Below, in pieces: positions 45,202 to 53,655 of a stretch of DNA of 64,000 bases. The notes below the pieces were generated by a model that was not told the origin of the DNA, did no database searches, and saw only the letters and a list, made by a program, of their open reading frames with translations. The DNA is from Venatoribacter cucullus (GTDB lineage: Bacteria; Pseudomonadota; Gammaproteobacteria; Pseudomonadales; Oceanobacteraceae): assembly GCF_016132445.1 (NCBI RefSeq), contig NZ_CP046056.1, positions 1,364,001 through 1,428,000 on the forward strand. Reading direction: 5' to 3'. The position numbers and the translations under genes are program-made. Numbering within the stretch: the stretch's first letter is position 1; the number at the start of each line of letters is the position of its first letter.

Positions 45202-46140
45202 ATGACGGATGTAATTGCTTTCTTCCCCGGCCAGGGTGCTCAGCAAGTGGGCATGTTGGCGGATATCGCTGCGGAATTCCCCCTGATTACCGAAACCTTT
45301 GCCGAAGCCAGTGATGCCATAGGTTTCGATCTCTGGGCCATGGTACAGAACGGCCCCGCGGATACCCTGAATCTTACCTTTAATACCCAGCCCGCGTTGC
45401 TGACCGCCAGTGTGGCGTTGTGGCGTACGGTTACAGCCCATTGCCCGGCACTGAATGTGGTCGCTGCCGCCGGTCACTCATTGGGTGAATATTCAGCGCT
45501 GGTTGCCGCTAATGCAGTCGATTTTGCCGATGCCGTACGGCTGGTGAAAAAACGTGGCGAGCTGATGGAAGCCGCCGTGCCGGCCGGGCAGGGTGGTATG
45601 GCCGCTGTGCTGGGTCTGGAAGAAGAGCAGATTCGCGCCGTTTGCGCCGAAGCGTCACAGGTGGCTGTGGTTGAACCAGCCAACTTTAACGCTCCGGGGC
45701 AGATCGTCATCGCCGGTGCCATGGCGGGTGTGGAAAAGGCTATTGAACTGGCTAAAGCAGCCGGTGCCAAGCGCGCTCTGCCGCTGGCCGTGAGTGGGCC
45801 GTTTCACTCCAGCCTGATGCAGGCCGCCGCGGAAGAGTTTGGTAAGGCGCTGGCCGCTGTTGCTTTCCGGGCGCCGGAGTTTGCGGTTTATCACAACGCC
45901 ACCAACGCACCAGCCACGCTGGAAGAATTACCGCAGCGCTTGCTGGAACAGCTGTACAGCCCGGTTAACTGGACCGGTGCCGTACAGGCTACCCGTGCTG
46001 CCGCCGATCTGGCCGTTGAGTTTGGCCCCGGCAAGGTGCTGAATGGTCTGAATAAACGTATCGACAAGTCCCTGGAAACCCTGAATAGCGGTGATCTGGC
46101 GGCATTGCAGGCCTGCATGGCCCGCTTACAAGGAAACTGA
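45202..46140 (+). CDS. fabD: malonyl-CoA:ACP transacylase
   Basis: Loads malonyl groups on acyl carrier protein for fatty acid synthesis. The 312-residue chain has FFPGQGAQQVGM near the start, the nucleophile serine in AGHSLGEYSALVA and the catalytic histidine in GPFHSSLMQ. ATG 45202 has AGGA upstream. First of the contiguous fabD-fabG-acpP-fabF set. Confidence 0.97.
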   Translation: MTDVIAFFPGQGAQQVGMLADIAAEFPLITETFAEASDAIGFDLWAMVQNGPADTLNLTFNTQPALLTASVALWRTVTAHCPALNVVAAAGHSLGEYSALVAANAVDFADAVRLVKKRGELMEAAVPAGQGGMAAVLGLEEEQIRAVCAEASQVAVVEPANFNAPGQIVIAGAMAGVEKAIELAKAAGAKRALPLAVSGPFHSSLMQAAAEEFGKALAAVAFRAPEFAVYHNATNAPATLEELPQRLLEQLYSPVNWTGAVQATRAAADLAVEFGPGKVLNGLNKRIDKSLETLNSGDLAALQACMARLQGN

Positions 46141-46141
46141 T

Positions 46142-46882
46142 ATGAGCGAACAAAAACTGGCTCTGGTGACGGGTGCTTCCCGCGGCATCGGTCGTGCCAT
46201 TGCCGAACGTCTGGTGCAGGAAGGCTTTCGTGTAGTAGGCACGGCCACCAGCGACAGCGGTGCTGCAGCCGTTCGTATGGCACTGCAGGCGCTGGGTGCT
46301 GAGCACGATGCACTGGTGCTGAATATCGCCGATCCGGTGCAAACCGAAGCCGCTCTGAAAGATTTTCTGACCCGCTTTGGTACCCCTTATGTGGTGGTTA
46401 ACAATGCCGGGATCACCCGCGACAATCTGTTCCTGCGCATGAATGACGCTGAATGGGATGACGTAATCAATACCAACTTAAGTGGGGTTTTCCGCGTCTG
46501 CAAGGCAATGGTAAAACCCATGCTGAAGCAGAAGGATGGCGCCATTATTAACATCAGCTCCATCATTGGCACCACAGGTAATGCCGGTCAGGCCAACTAT
46601 GCAGCAGCCAAGGCAGGCCTTGAGGGCTTTACCCGCTCACTGGCACAGGAAATCGCCAGCCGTAACATTACGGTCAATTGTGTAGCGCCAGGATTTATTC
46701 AGACAGATATGACGGATATCTTGCCTGAAACGCAAAAAGAAGCGATCCTAGCGACCATTCCGGGCAAGCGCTTTGGCCAGCCAGAAGAAATTGCAGGTGC
46801 GGTTGCCTTTTTAGCCGGCAACAACGCCAGATACATAACAGGCCAGACCATTCATGTGAATGGCGGCATGAATATGGGCTGA
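46142..46882 (+). CDS. fabG: 3-oxoacyl-ACP reductase
   Basis: NADPH-dependent short-chain dehydrogenase of the fatty acid elongation cycle. The 246 residues contain the nucleotide motif VTGASRGIGRAIA, NNAG, the serine in INISSIIG and the YxxxK pair in YAAAKAGLEGF. ATG 46142 begins one base after the fabD stop. Confidence 0.97.
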   Translation: MSEQKLALVTGASRGIGRAIAERLVQEGFRVVGTATSDSGAAAVRMALQALGAEHDALVLNIADPVQTEAALKDFLTRFGTPYVVVNNAGITRDNLFLRMNDAEWDDVINTNLSGVFRVCKAMVKPMLKQKDGAIINISSIIGTTGNAGQANYAAAKAGLEGFTRSLAQEIASRNITVNCVAPGFIQTDMTDILPETQKEAILATIPGKRFGQPEEIAGAVAFLAGNNARYITGQTIHVNGGMNMG

Positions 46883-46927
46883 GGTCTTCCGAGGCCACAG
46901 GAAACTCTGAAACGGTAGGAAAAAACC

Positions 46928-47161
46928 ATGAGCAATATCGAAGAACGCGTAAAAAAAATCGTCTGTGAACAACTGGGCGTAAAAGAAGAAGACGTTAAAG
47001 CTTCATCTTCTTTCGTAGACGATCTGGGCGCTGATTCCCTGGATACTGTAGAGCTGGTAATGGCTCTGGAAGAAGAATTCGAAACCGAAATTCCGGACGA
47101 AGCGGCAGAAAAACTGACCACCGTTCAGGAAGCTATCGATTACATCATCGCAAATCTCTGA
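46928..47161 (+). CDS. acpP: acyl carrier protein
   Basis: A 77-residue acidic four-helix carrier protein. The 4'-phosphopantetheine attachment serine is in [19 protein letters not shown]. Starts [10 protein letters not shown] and ends IDYIIANL, as usual. AGGA before ATG 46928. An imperfect hairpin with T run follows before fabF. Confidence 0.98.
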   Translation: MSNIEERVKKIVCEQLGVKEEDVKASSSFVDDLGADSLDTVELVMALEEEFETEIPDEAAEKLTTVQEAIDYIIANL

Positions 47162-47175
47162 TTGGCGTGATGTAC

Positions 47176-47212
47176 AGAAGGCCGCCTCTGTCACCGGATG
47201 CGGCTTTTTTTA
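47176..47212 (+). terminator. weak terminator or attenuator between acpP and fabF
   Basis: GCCGC, a long loop and GCGGC are followed by seven T. The weak stem suggests partial termination that would keep acpP transcripts above fabF, as expected for abundant acyl carrier protein. Confidence 0.55.
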
Positions 47213-47246
47213 TGCCTGTAATTTTTACTGACAGAAGCGGACAGTT

Positions 47247-48488
47247 ATGACAAAGCGACGGGTCGTAGTTACCGGAATGGGGACAGTTAACCCACTGGGG
47301 TTGAACCTGGCAGATACCTGGCAGGCCTTATTGCAGGGGCGCAGCGGTATCGGGCCGATCAGCAGTTTTGATGCCAGCGCCTACAGCACCCGCATTGGTG
47401 GTGCGGTTAAGAATTTTGATGTCACCAGCGTAATGAGTGAAAAGGACGCCCGCAAAATCGACCTTTTTATGCAGTACGCCATGGTTGCCGCAGAGCAGGC
47501 CGTTGCCGATGCCGCATTGCCGGAACAGCTGGATAAAGACCGTGTCGGCGTGGCCATCGGCTCCGGTATCGGTGGCATTGGCACCATTGAAGCCAACCAC
47601 CAGCAGCTGCTGAACAGCGGTCCGCGGCGGGTATCACCCTTTCTGGTGCCCGGTTCCGTGATCAATATGGCATCCGGCAACATTGCCATCCGCTATGGTT
47701 TTCGCGGTCCCAACTTTGCCATTACCACCGCCTGTACCACTGGCACCCATAATATCGGCTATGCCGCACGCACCATCGCCTATGGCGATGCCGATGTCAT
47801 GCTAGCCGGCGGTGCGGAAATGGCCGGCACGCCGCTGGGCATGGCGGGTTTTACCGCTGCCCGCGCCATGAGTACCCGTAATGACGAACCCGAAAAAGCC
47901 AGCCGCCCGTGGGATAAAGACCGGGATGGTTTTGTGCTGGGCGATGGTGCCGCGGTGCTGGTGCTGGAAGCACTGGAGCACGCCCAGGCACGTGGGGCGA
48001 CCATTTATGCCGAATTGTCCGGGCTCGGCCTCAGTGATGATGCTCACCACATTACCAGTCCGCCGGAAGACGGCGCCGGTGCCCGTCTGGCCATGGCGGC
48101 CGCACTGAACGATGCCGGCCTGCAGCCGCAGGATATCGACTATATCAACGCTCACGGCACATCAACACTGGCGGGTGATATTGCCGAAACCAACGCCATT
48201 AAAGACCTGTTTGGCGAGCATGCTTACCGGCTGGCGGTCTCCTCGACCAAATCCATGACCGGGCATCTGCTCGGTGCCGCTGGCGCATTGGAAGCGCTGA
48301 TTACGGTGCTGGCCATCCGCGATGGCGTGGCGCCGCCGACCATCAATCTGGATAACCCGGATGACGGCTGCGATCTGGATTATGTGCCGCATCAGGCGCG
48401 CAAAATGCCAATCCGGGCGGCCATTTCCAACTCCTTTGGCTTTGGTGGCACCAACGGCAGCCTGTTGTTCCGCCAGTATCATGACTGA
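47247..48488 (+). CDS. fabF: beta-ketoacyl-ACP synthase II
   Basis: Condensing enzyme of fatty acid elongation. The 413 residues hold the active-site cysteine in [15 protein letters not shown] and the two histidines in [11 protein letters not shown] and [16 protein letters not shown]. The end [16 protein letters not shown] is typical. ATG 47247 is preceded by an AGCGGA stretch. Its last codons overlap pabC. Confidence 0.97.
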   Translation: MTKRRVVVTGMGTVNPLGLNLADTWQALLQGRSGIGPISSFDASAYSTRIGGAVKNFDVTSVMSEKDARKIDLFMQYAMVAAEQAVADAALPEQLDKDRVGVAIGSGIGGIGTIEANHQQLLNSGPRRVSPFLVPGSVINMASGNIAIRYGFRGPNFAITTACTTGTHNIGYAARTIAYGDADVMLAGGAEMAGTPLGMAGFTAARAMSTRNDEPEKASRPWDKDRDGFVLGDGAAVLVLEALEHAQARGATIYAELSGLGLSDDAHHITSPPEDGAGARLAMAAALNDAGLQPQDIDYINAHGTSTLAGDIAETNAIKDLFGEHAYRLAVSSTKSMTGHLLGAAGALEALITVLAIRDGVAPPTINLDNPDDGCDLDYVPHQARKMPIRAAISNSFGFGGTNGSLLFRQYHD

Positions 48489-49302
48489 TCTGATCTGGGT
48501 TGAGGGCAGCTGGCAAGCGGCCAGCTGGGCTTGTGATGATCGCGCCCTGCATTATGGCGATGGCCTGTTTGAGACCATTCGCCTCAATGCACAGGGGGAG
48601 GCGCCCTTGTGGGCTTTTCACCGCCAGCGCCTGCAACAGGGCCTGACGGCGCTGCACTTTCCCGCCGGCAGTCTGGATACCATTGAACAGGCCTGGCAGG
48701 CGCTGCCGCTGGCAGCACGCCAGCCGGGTGCAGGAAAGTTACTGGTCAGTCGTGGTTCTGGCCCTCGAGGATACGCTATGCCGTCGGCGCCGGAGTTGCG
48801 GCTGTTATGGCAGTCGTTCACGCCACCGTCGTGGGCGTATCAGCGCTTTCCGCAGGGATTTGTCGCTGACCTTGGCCAGGTTGCGCTCAGCCGGCAGCCC
48901 TTGCTGGCGGGTTTTAAACACCTGAACCGGCTGGAGCAGGTACTGGCGCGTCAGTCTATGCCAGACCATTGCCAGGAGTTGGTGTTGTGCGATACCTCGG
49001 GGCAGGTCGTCGAGGGTTGTATGAGCAATCTGGTGGTGTGCTGGCAAGGCCACTGGCTGACGCCGCCGCTGACGCAAGCCGGAGTGAACGGCGTGGTACG
49101 GCGCTGGTTACTGCAGGAGCAGCTGGTTTCTGTGGCCGACATCACACCAGAAATGCTACTGACGGCGGAATCTGTGTTTTTCTGCAACACGCTCAACGGT
49201 ATCATTGCCGTTCATCGTCTGGCGGACCGGGTTTTTCATCATAAAGACGGTCAGCACCATATTGATTATTTGCAGCAACGCCTGGAGGCACTATTTTGCT
49301 GA
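48481..49302 (+). CDS. pabC: aminodeoxychorismate lyase
   Basis: PLP enzyme releasing pyruvate from 4-amino-4-deoxychorismate to give p-aminobenzoate for folate. The 273-residue fold-type IV aminotransferase chain shows [12 protein letters not shown], the PLP lysine in [13 protein letters not shown] and [20 protein letters not shown] 48481 lies within the end of fabF. Partner pabB is elsewhere in the window. Confidence 0.94.
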   Translation: MTDLIWVEGSWQAASWACDDRALHYGDGLFETIRLNAQGEAPLWAFHRQRLQQGLTALHFPAGSLDTIEQAWQALPLAARQPGAGKLLVSRGSGPRGYAMPSAPELRLLWQSFTPPSWAYQRFPQGFVADLGQVALSRQPLLAGFKHLNRLEQVLARQSMPDHCQELVLCDTSGQVVEGCMSNLVVCWQGHWLTPPLTQAGVNGVVRRWLLQEQLVSVADITPEMLLTAESVFFCNTLNGIIAVHRLADRVFHHKDGQHHIDYLQQRLEALFC

Positions 49303-50336
49303 AACGGATTCTGACCGGCATGTCGCTGTTGCTGGTTCTGCTGTGTGGTTTGCTGCTGGCCAACTGGCTGGCGCCACTCAACAATACCGACACCGTTCGC
49401 GTTGATATCCGGCCCGGACAAACCCTGAGTGCCTTGTCACGGCAATGGCAAGCGGATGGCTGGTTGCCTTCGGCGCTGGTGTTGCGTATTCAGGCCCGCT
49501 TGCTGGGTTATGAGCGTTCATTGCGTACCGGCGAATACGACATTCCGCCCGGTTTAAATGGCACCGAACTGTTGGCGTTACTCGCCACTGCCACGCCGGT
49601 GTCGTACCGCATTGCCCTGATTGAAGGTCAGCCGTTGCGCGAAGCATTGCGCTTGCTGGCGGCAGAGACGCGCCTGCAACAAGATGTTGAACCTTTCAAT
49701 GAAGAGCAGGTCGCCCGCTTGCTCGGCATTAACGGCAGTGCTGAAGGCTGGATTTACCCCGACACCTATGTATTCCAGCGCGGTGAAAAAGTATCGGTGT
49801 TGCTGCAGCAGGGCTATCAGCGGATGCAGCAGCAGTTGCAGCAGGCCTGGGAACAGCGCCAACCGGGGCTGCCCTATAAAACGCCCTATGATGCTTTAAT
49901 CATGGCCTCGCTGGTGGAGAAGGAAACCGGCGTGGAGTATGAACGGGCGCAGATTGCCGGCGTGTTTGTACGCCGCTTGCAGAAAAAAATGCGCCTCGAG
50001 ACTGACCCAACAGTGATTTACGGCTTAGGAGAAGCCTTCAGCGGCAATCTGCGCCGCAGCCATCTGCGCGATGCCGCCAATGTCTGGAATACCTACCGTC
50101 ATCGCGGCTTGCCGCCCACACCCATTGCCCTGGCTGGTCGCAAAGCGCTGGAAGCGGCTCTGCATCCTGCAGAGGGCACAGAATTGTTTTTTGTCGCCCG
50201 TGGCGATGGTACCCATGTATTTTCCGATACGCTGGAGGCGCATAATCGCGCCGTCCGCGAATACCAGATCCGCAACCGCCGGACGGATTACCGTTCAGCA
50301 CCGCCGCCGGCCAGCCCGGCATCCGCAGAGGAATAA
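49296..50336 (+). CDS. mltG: endolytic murein transglycosylase MltG
   Basis: Inner-membrane lytic transglycosylase thought to end nascent glycan strands. The 346 residues have an N-terminal transmembrane helix (about 9-28, SLLLVLLCGLLLANWLA) and a LysM-like segment (IRPGQTLSALSRQWQ). The YceG catalytic region has the conserved glutamate in ASLVEKETGVEYERAQIAGVF and ends with VIYGLGEAF and HRGLPPTPI. The start is TTG 49296 with GGAGG eight bases upstream, overlapping pabC. Confidence 0.95.
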   Translation: MLKRILTGMSLLLVLLCGLLLANWLAPLNNTDTVRVDIRPGQTLSALSRQWQADGWLPSALVLRIQARLLGYERSLRTGEYDIPPGLNGTELLALLATATPVSYRIALIEGQPLREALRLLAAETRLQQDVEPFNEEQVARLLGINGSAEGWIYPDTYVFQRGEKVSVLLQQGYQRMQQQLQQAWEQRQPGLPYKTPYDALIMASLVEKETGVEYERAQIAGVFVRRLQKKMRLETDPTVIYGLGEAFSGNLRRSHLRDAANVWNTYRHRGLPPTPIALAGRKALEAALHPAEGTELFFVARGDGTHVFSDTLEAHNRAVREYQIRNRRTDYRSAPPPASPASAEE

Positions 50337-50342
50337 GACTGC

Positions 50343-50987
50343 ATGATACAGCCCGGACGTTTTATCACCTTTGAAGGCGGTGAGGGAGTCGGCAAAAGCA
50401 CCAATATTCAGTTCTGTGCTGAGTGGCTGCGCAGCCACGGCGTTGAAGTACTTGTTACCCGTGAACCCGGTGGAACACCGGTGGCAGAAACCATCCGCAA
50501 TCAACTATTGAAAGCCCATCACAGCGAACCGGTAGACCCCATGGCGGAGTTGCTGCTGGTGTTTGCTGCCCGCGCCCAGCACATCAACACCTTAATCAAG
50601 CCGGCCCTGATCGCCGGCAAGTGGGTGGTCTGTGATCGTTTCACCGACTCCACGGTGGCCTATCAGGGCTTTGGCCGCGGCCTGCCACAGGCCTGGATTG
50701 AAGAGCTTAAATTACTGGTGCAGCGTGGCCTGGAGCCGGATTGCACCTTTCTGCTGGATGCGCCGCTGGGTATCGGCATGGCCCGCGCCAGAGGCCGGGC
50801 CATCAGCAATGGTGACGTGATTGACCGGTTTGAGCAGGAACAGCAGGAATTCTTTGAGCGGGTGCAGCAGGGCTTTCACTGGCTGGCGCAACATAACCGG
50901 CGGATGCGGCGGATCGACGCCAGCCAGCCGCTGGACAATGTGCAGGCACAGATCGCCGCCGTGCTGCAGGAGTTAACCGGTTTATGA
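50343..50987 (+). CDS. tmk: thymidylate kinase
   Basis: Phosphorylates dTMP. The 214 residues contain the P-loop FEGGEGVGKSTN, the DRF motif in VCDRFTDSTVAYQGFGRGL and a lid region RARGRAISNGDVIDRFE. ATG 50343 follows mltG by 6 bp, and its end overlaps holB (ATGA). Confidence 0.97.
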   Translation: MIQPGRFITFEGGEGVGKSTNIQFCAEWLRSHGVEVLVTREPGGTPVAETIRNQLLKAHHSEPVDPMAELLLVFAARAQHINTLIKPALIAGKWVVCDRFTDSTVAYQGFGRGLPQAWIEELKLLVQRGLEPDCTFLLDAPLGIGMARARGRAISNGDVIDRFEQEQQEFFERVQQGFHWLAQHNRRMRRIDASQPLDNVQAQIAAVLQELTGL

Positions 50988-51988
50988 GTCTGCTTCCCTG
51001 GCAGGAGCCGGTGTGGCAGGAACTGTTGCAACGTCAGCGTGGCAACGGCCTGCCGCACGCAATGTTACTGACCGGCAATAAAGGCATTGGCAAACACGGG
51101 CTGGCGTTGCATACGGCCCAATGGTTGCTGTGTCAGAACCGCAGCGGGCAAGCCTGCGGCGAATGCCACAGCTGCAAACTCTGGGCGGCCGGATCGCATC
51201 CGGATTTTCTGCTCTGTGTGCCGGAAGAAGGCAGCCGCCAGATCCGTATTGATGCCATCCGCAAAGTGAATGAGTTTCTCGCCCAGACACCGCAAATCAG
51301 CCAGAGCCAGGTGGTTATTCTCAGCCCGGTCGAGGTAATGAACGCCAACGCTGCCAACGCCTTGCTGAAAACGCTGGAAGAACCCGCCGGTGAAAGTTAT
51401 CTGCTGCTGGAGACTGAGCGCTTTGGTTCGGTGTTGCCGACCATCCGCAGCCGTTGTCAGCGTTTAACCTTAGCCACGCCGTCCGCTGCGCAGGCGTTAA
51501 GCTGGCTGCAGCAGCAGGGCATTGACAGCGAGCAGGCCAGTCTGGCTTTACGGCTGAACATGGGGGCGCCGCTGGCGGCACTGGCCTGGCTACAGCAGGA
51601 GCGTGGTCGTCAGCAGCAGCAATGGCAGCAGCAGCTGGGGCAGTGGAGTCGGGGAGAGCTGGCCTTACAGCCTCTGGCTGAAAGCTGGAGTAAAATCGAG
51701 ATGTCTGATGTAACCTCTTGGTTTTACTTGGTTTTATCGGATTGTCTAAAGGCCCGCATGGGGGTGCCGGCAGCCCAACAGACGCTGGCGGGCGACGTGC
51801 AGGCGCTGTGTGACTGCGCTACCCTGGACCCGGCAAAGCTGCTAACCTTGCAGGCCAAAGTACAGGCTGTGCTGGGTCAGTTACTGTCTGGCCTGGGCAA
51901 TTACAATAAACAATTACTGTGCGAATCCTTGCTGCTGCACTGGCAGGCCCTGATACAAAACGGCCAATCGCCCAGCGGTACTATCTGA
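50984..51988 (+). CDS. holB: DNA polymerase III subunit delta'
   Basis: Clamp-loader subunit. The 334-residue protein has a P-loop-like GNKGIGKHGLAL and a zinc module with four cysteines (LCQNRSGQACGECHSCKLW). The SRC-type motif TIRSRCQRL and KTLEEPAGE are also present. ATG 50984 overlaps the tmk stop. Followed by pilZ, as in Pseudomonas. Confidence 0.95.
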   Translation: MSLLPWQEPVWQELLQRQRGNGLPHAMLLTGNKGIGKHGLALHTAQWLLCQNRSGQACGECHSCKLWAAGSHPDFLLCVPEEGSRQIRIDAIRKVNEFLAQTPQISQSQVVILSPVEVMNANAANALLKTLEEPAGESYLLLETERFGSVLPTIRSRCQRLTLATPSAAQALSWLQQQGIDSEQASLALRLNMGAPLAALAWLQQERGRQQQQWQQQLGQWSRGELALQPLAESWSKIEMSDVTSWFYLVLSDCLKARMGVPAAQQTLAGDVQALCDCATLDPAKLLTLQAKVQAVLGQLLSGLGNYNKQLLCESLLLHWQALIQNGQSPSGTI

Positions 51989-52003
51989 GTTGTGGGAGAC
52001 TTT

Positions 52004-52360
52004 ATGAGCATGAATCCGGCTGCTGCCGCCCGCAGTGGTATTCTGTCGCTGACCATCAAAGACAAATCCGTGCTGTACGCGGCGTACATGCCTTTTATTA
52101 AAGAAGGTGGTTTGTTTATTCCTACCAGTAAGCAATATCAGATGGGCGATGAAGTTTTTATGTTGCTGAAACTGATGGATGAGCCGGAAAAAGTACCGGT
52201 GGCAGGGCGGGTTATCTGGATTACCCCGAAGGGCGCGCAGGGCAACAAAGTGGCGGGCATCGGCGTGCAGTTTACCGGTGATGAAAGCATGGCCCGCGAC
52301 AAAATCGAAACCCTGCTGGCCGGCGCCCTGAAGTCTGACCGTGTGACCCATACGCTGTAA
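52004..52360 (+). CDS. pilZ: type IV pilus assembly protein PilZ
   Basis: A 118-residue PilZ-domain protein that in relatives is needed for type IV pilus formation and interacts with PilB and FimX. The core reads LSLTIKDKSVLYAAYMPFIKEGGLFIPT, VFMLLKLMDEPEKVPVAGRVIWITP and GIGVQFTGDE. The RxxxR c-di-GMP loop is absent, as in true PilZ. ATG 52004 follows GGGAG; the GTG at 51992 is an alternative. A terminator closes the long tmk-holB-pilZ run; tatD, which often follows, is not here. Confidence 0.9.
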   Translation: MSMNPAAAARSGILSLTIKDKSVLYAAYMPFIKEGGLFIPTSKQYQMGDEVFMLLKLMDEPEKVPVAGRVIWITPKGAQGNKVAGIGVQFTGDESMARDKIETLLAGALKSDRVTHTL

Positions 52361-52388
52361 ATCCGGCGTACTGCCATTCAATGGATAG

Positions 52389-52418
52389 CAAAACGGGAGA
52401 CACTGCCTCCCGTTTTTT
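52389..52418 (+). terminator. bidirectional terminator after pilZ
   Basis: ACGGGAG, a seven-base loop and CTCCCGT (52393-52413) are flanked by A and T runs. Separates pilZ from the convergent aminotransferase gene. Confidence 0.88.
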
Positions 52419-52436
52419 ATGCCCGCTCAGCCATTC

Positions 52437-53582
52437 TTAAAGCGCTTCCAACAGGCATTCCAGTGCGTCCGCAGCGTCGTCGAGTACCTCGCGGGTGGTA
52501 TGGAAGTGCGGCGACAGACGAATACCGCCGCCACGCTGGGTGCAGATGACGCCGGCTTCCATCAGCAATTTGTGCAACTGCGCGTTGTCTTTGCCCATAA
52601 AATTCACCGTCAGAATGCCGGACGGACGCTGATCCAGCAGCGGATTCAGACACACCGCGCCCATATCCTGCAGTAATTCCCGCAGATACAGCACATTGGT
52701 GACGGCCTGAGTCGCCACCCGTTCCATGCCCACCTCCAGCAATAATCCGGTGCTGGCATTCAGCGCCGCGGCCGCCAGCATATTGGGGCTACCACATTCG
52801 TAACGGCGCGCGTCCGGTGCCAGCGACCAGTCGCGGCGGTCGTAGTTGCCCACATCCGCCACCATGTGCCAGCCGAATTCCACCGGTTGCAGCTGTTCCA
52901 TCATGTCTGGCCGTACATAAAAGAAGCCCAATCCTTCGGGCCCCAACAACCATTTATGACCATCGGCCATGGCAAAATCGGCCTGAATGGCGCGCACCGA
53001 GAAGGGCAGTACGCCCACCGCCTGAATGGCATCCACGCAGAACAGCACACCATTGGCACGGCAGGCCGCGCCGATACGCAGTAAATCCAGGGTCAGGCCG
53101 CTGGCGTACTGAACCGCCGAAACAGAGACCAGGCGCGGCTTTTGCGCAATGGCAGACAGCAAGGCCGCTTCCGGGTCATGCCAGGGCAGCGGTACTTCCA
53201 CCACCTGCACACCCTTACTGCGCAGGGATTCCCACACAATGCGGTTGGACGGAAATTCCTGATCGCTGATCACCACCACATCGCCGGCTTGCCAGCTGAG
53301 GCCCGCGGCGACAAAGGACAGCGCTTCTGAGGTGTTTTTTACCAGCGCCACGCTGCCTTGCTCGGCATCCAGCAGGGTTTCCAGATTGCGCCGCAGGCTG
53401 TTTTCCGTGGTCAGCCAGTGCGGATAACGGCTGGCGCCCAGGGCGGTATTCTCGGCGGCAAAATCGGCTACCGCGATCCGTGCCCGCTCCGGCCAGGGGG
53501 CCACCGCGGCGTGGTTCAGGTACAGGCATTCATCGTTCACAGGGAACTCTGTGGTGTAGTCGGAAAGGCTTGGCGAGGTCAT
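52437..53582 (-). CDS. class V aminotransferase-fold PLP enzyme
   Basis: A 381-residue PLP enzyme of the cysteine-desulfurase/kynureninase-like group: LNHAAVAPWPERAR near the start, VDAIQAVGVLPFSV, and the PLP lysine in ADGHKWLLGPEGLGFFYV. No desulfurase-type cysteine loop is obvious near the C terminus (THREVLDD-like end TTREVLDDAADALE), so it may be an aminotransferase, epimerase or lyase rather than IscS. Divergent from the M16 protease gene with 73 bp between. Substrate unknown. Confidence 0.85.
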   Translation of the reverse strand: MTSPSLSDYTTEFPVNDECLYLNHAAVAPWPERARIAVADFAAENTALGASRYPHWLTTENSLRRNLETLLDAEQGSVALVKNTSEALSFVAAGLSWQAGDVVVISDQEFPSNRIVWESLRSKGVQVVEVPLPWHDPEAALLSAIAQKPRLVSVSAVQYASGLTLDLLRIGAACRANGVLFCVDAIQAVGVLPFSVRAIQADFAMADGHKWLLGPEGLGFFYVRPDMMEQLQPVEFGWHMVADVGNYDRRDWSLAPDARRYECGSPNMLAAAALNASTGLLLEVGMERVATQAVTNVLYLRELLQDMGAVCLNPLLDQRPSGILTVNFMGKDNAQLHKLLMEAGVICTQRGGGIRLSPHFHTTREVLDDAADALECLLEAL

Positions 53583-53655
53583 ATCGTTCCTGTTGAGGGC
53601 GCAGCGAAGCTGCTACCATACCCAACTTTCATTATCAGGATAAGCAGAGAGCTGT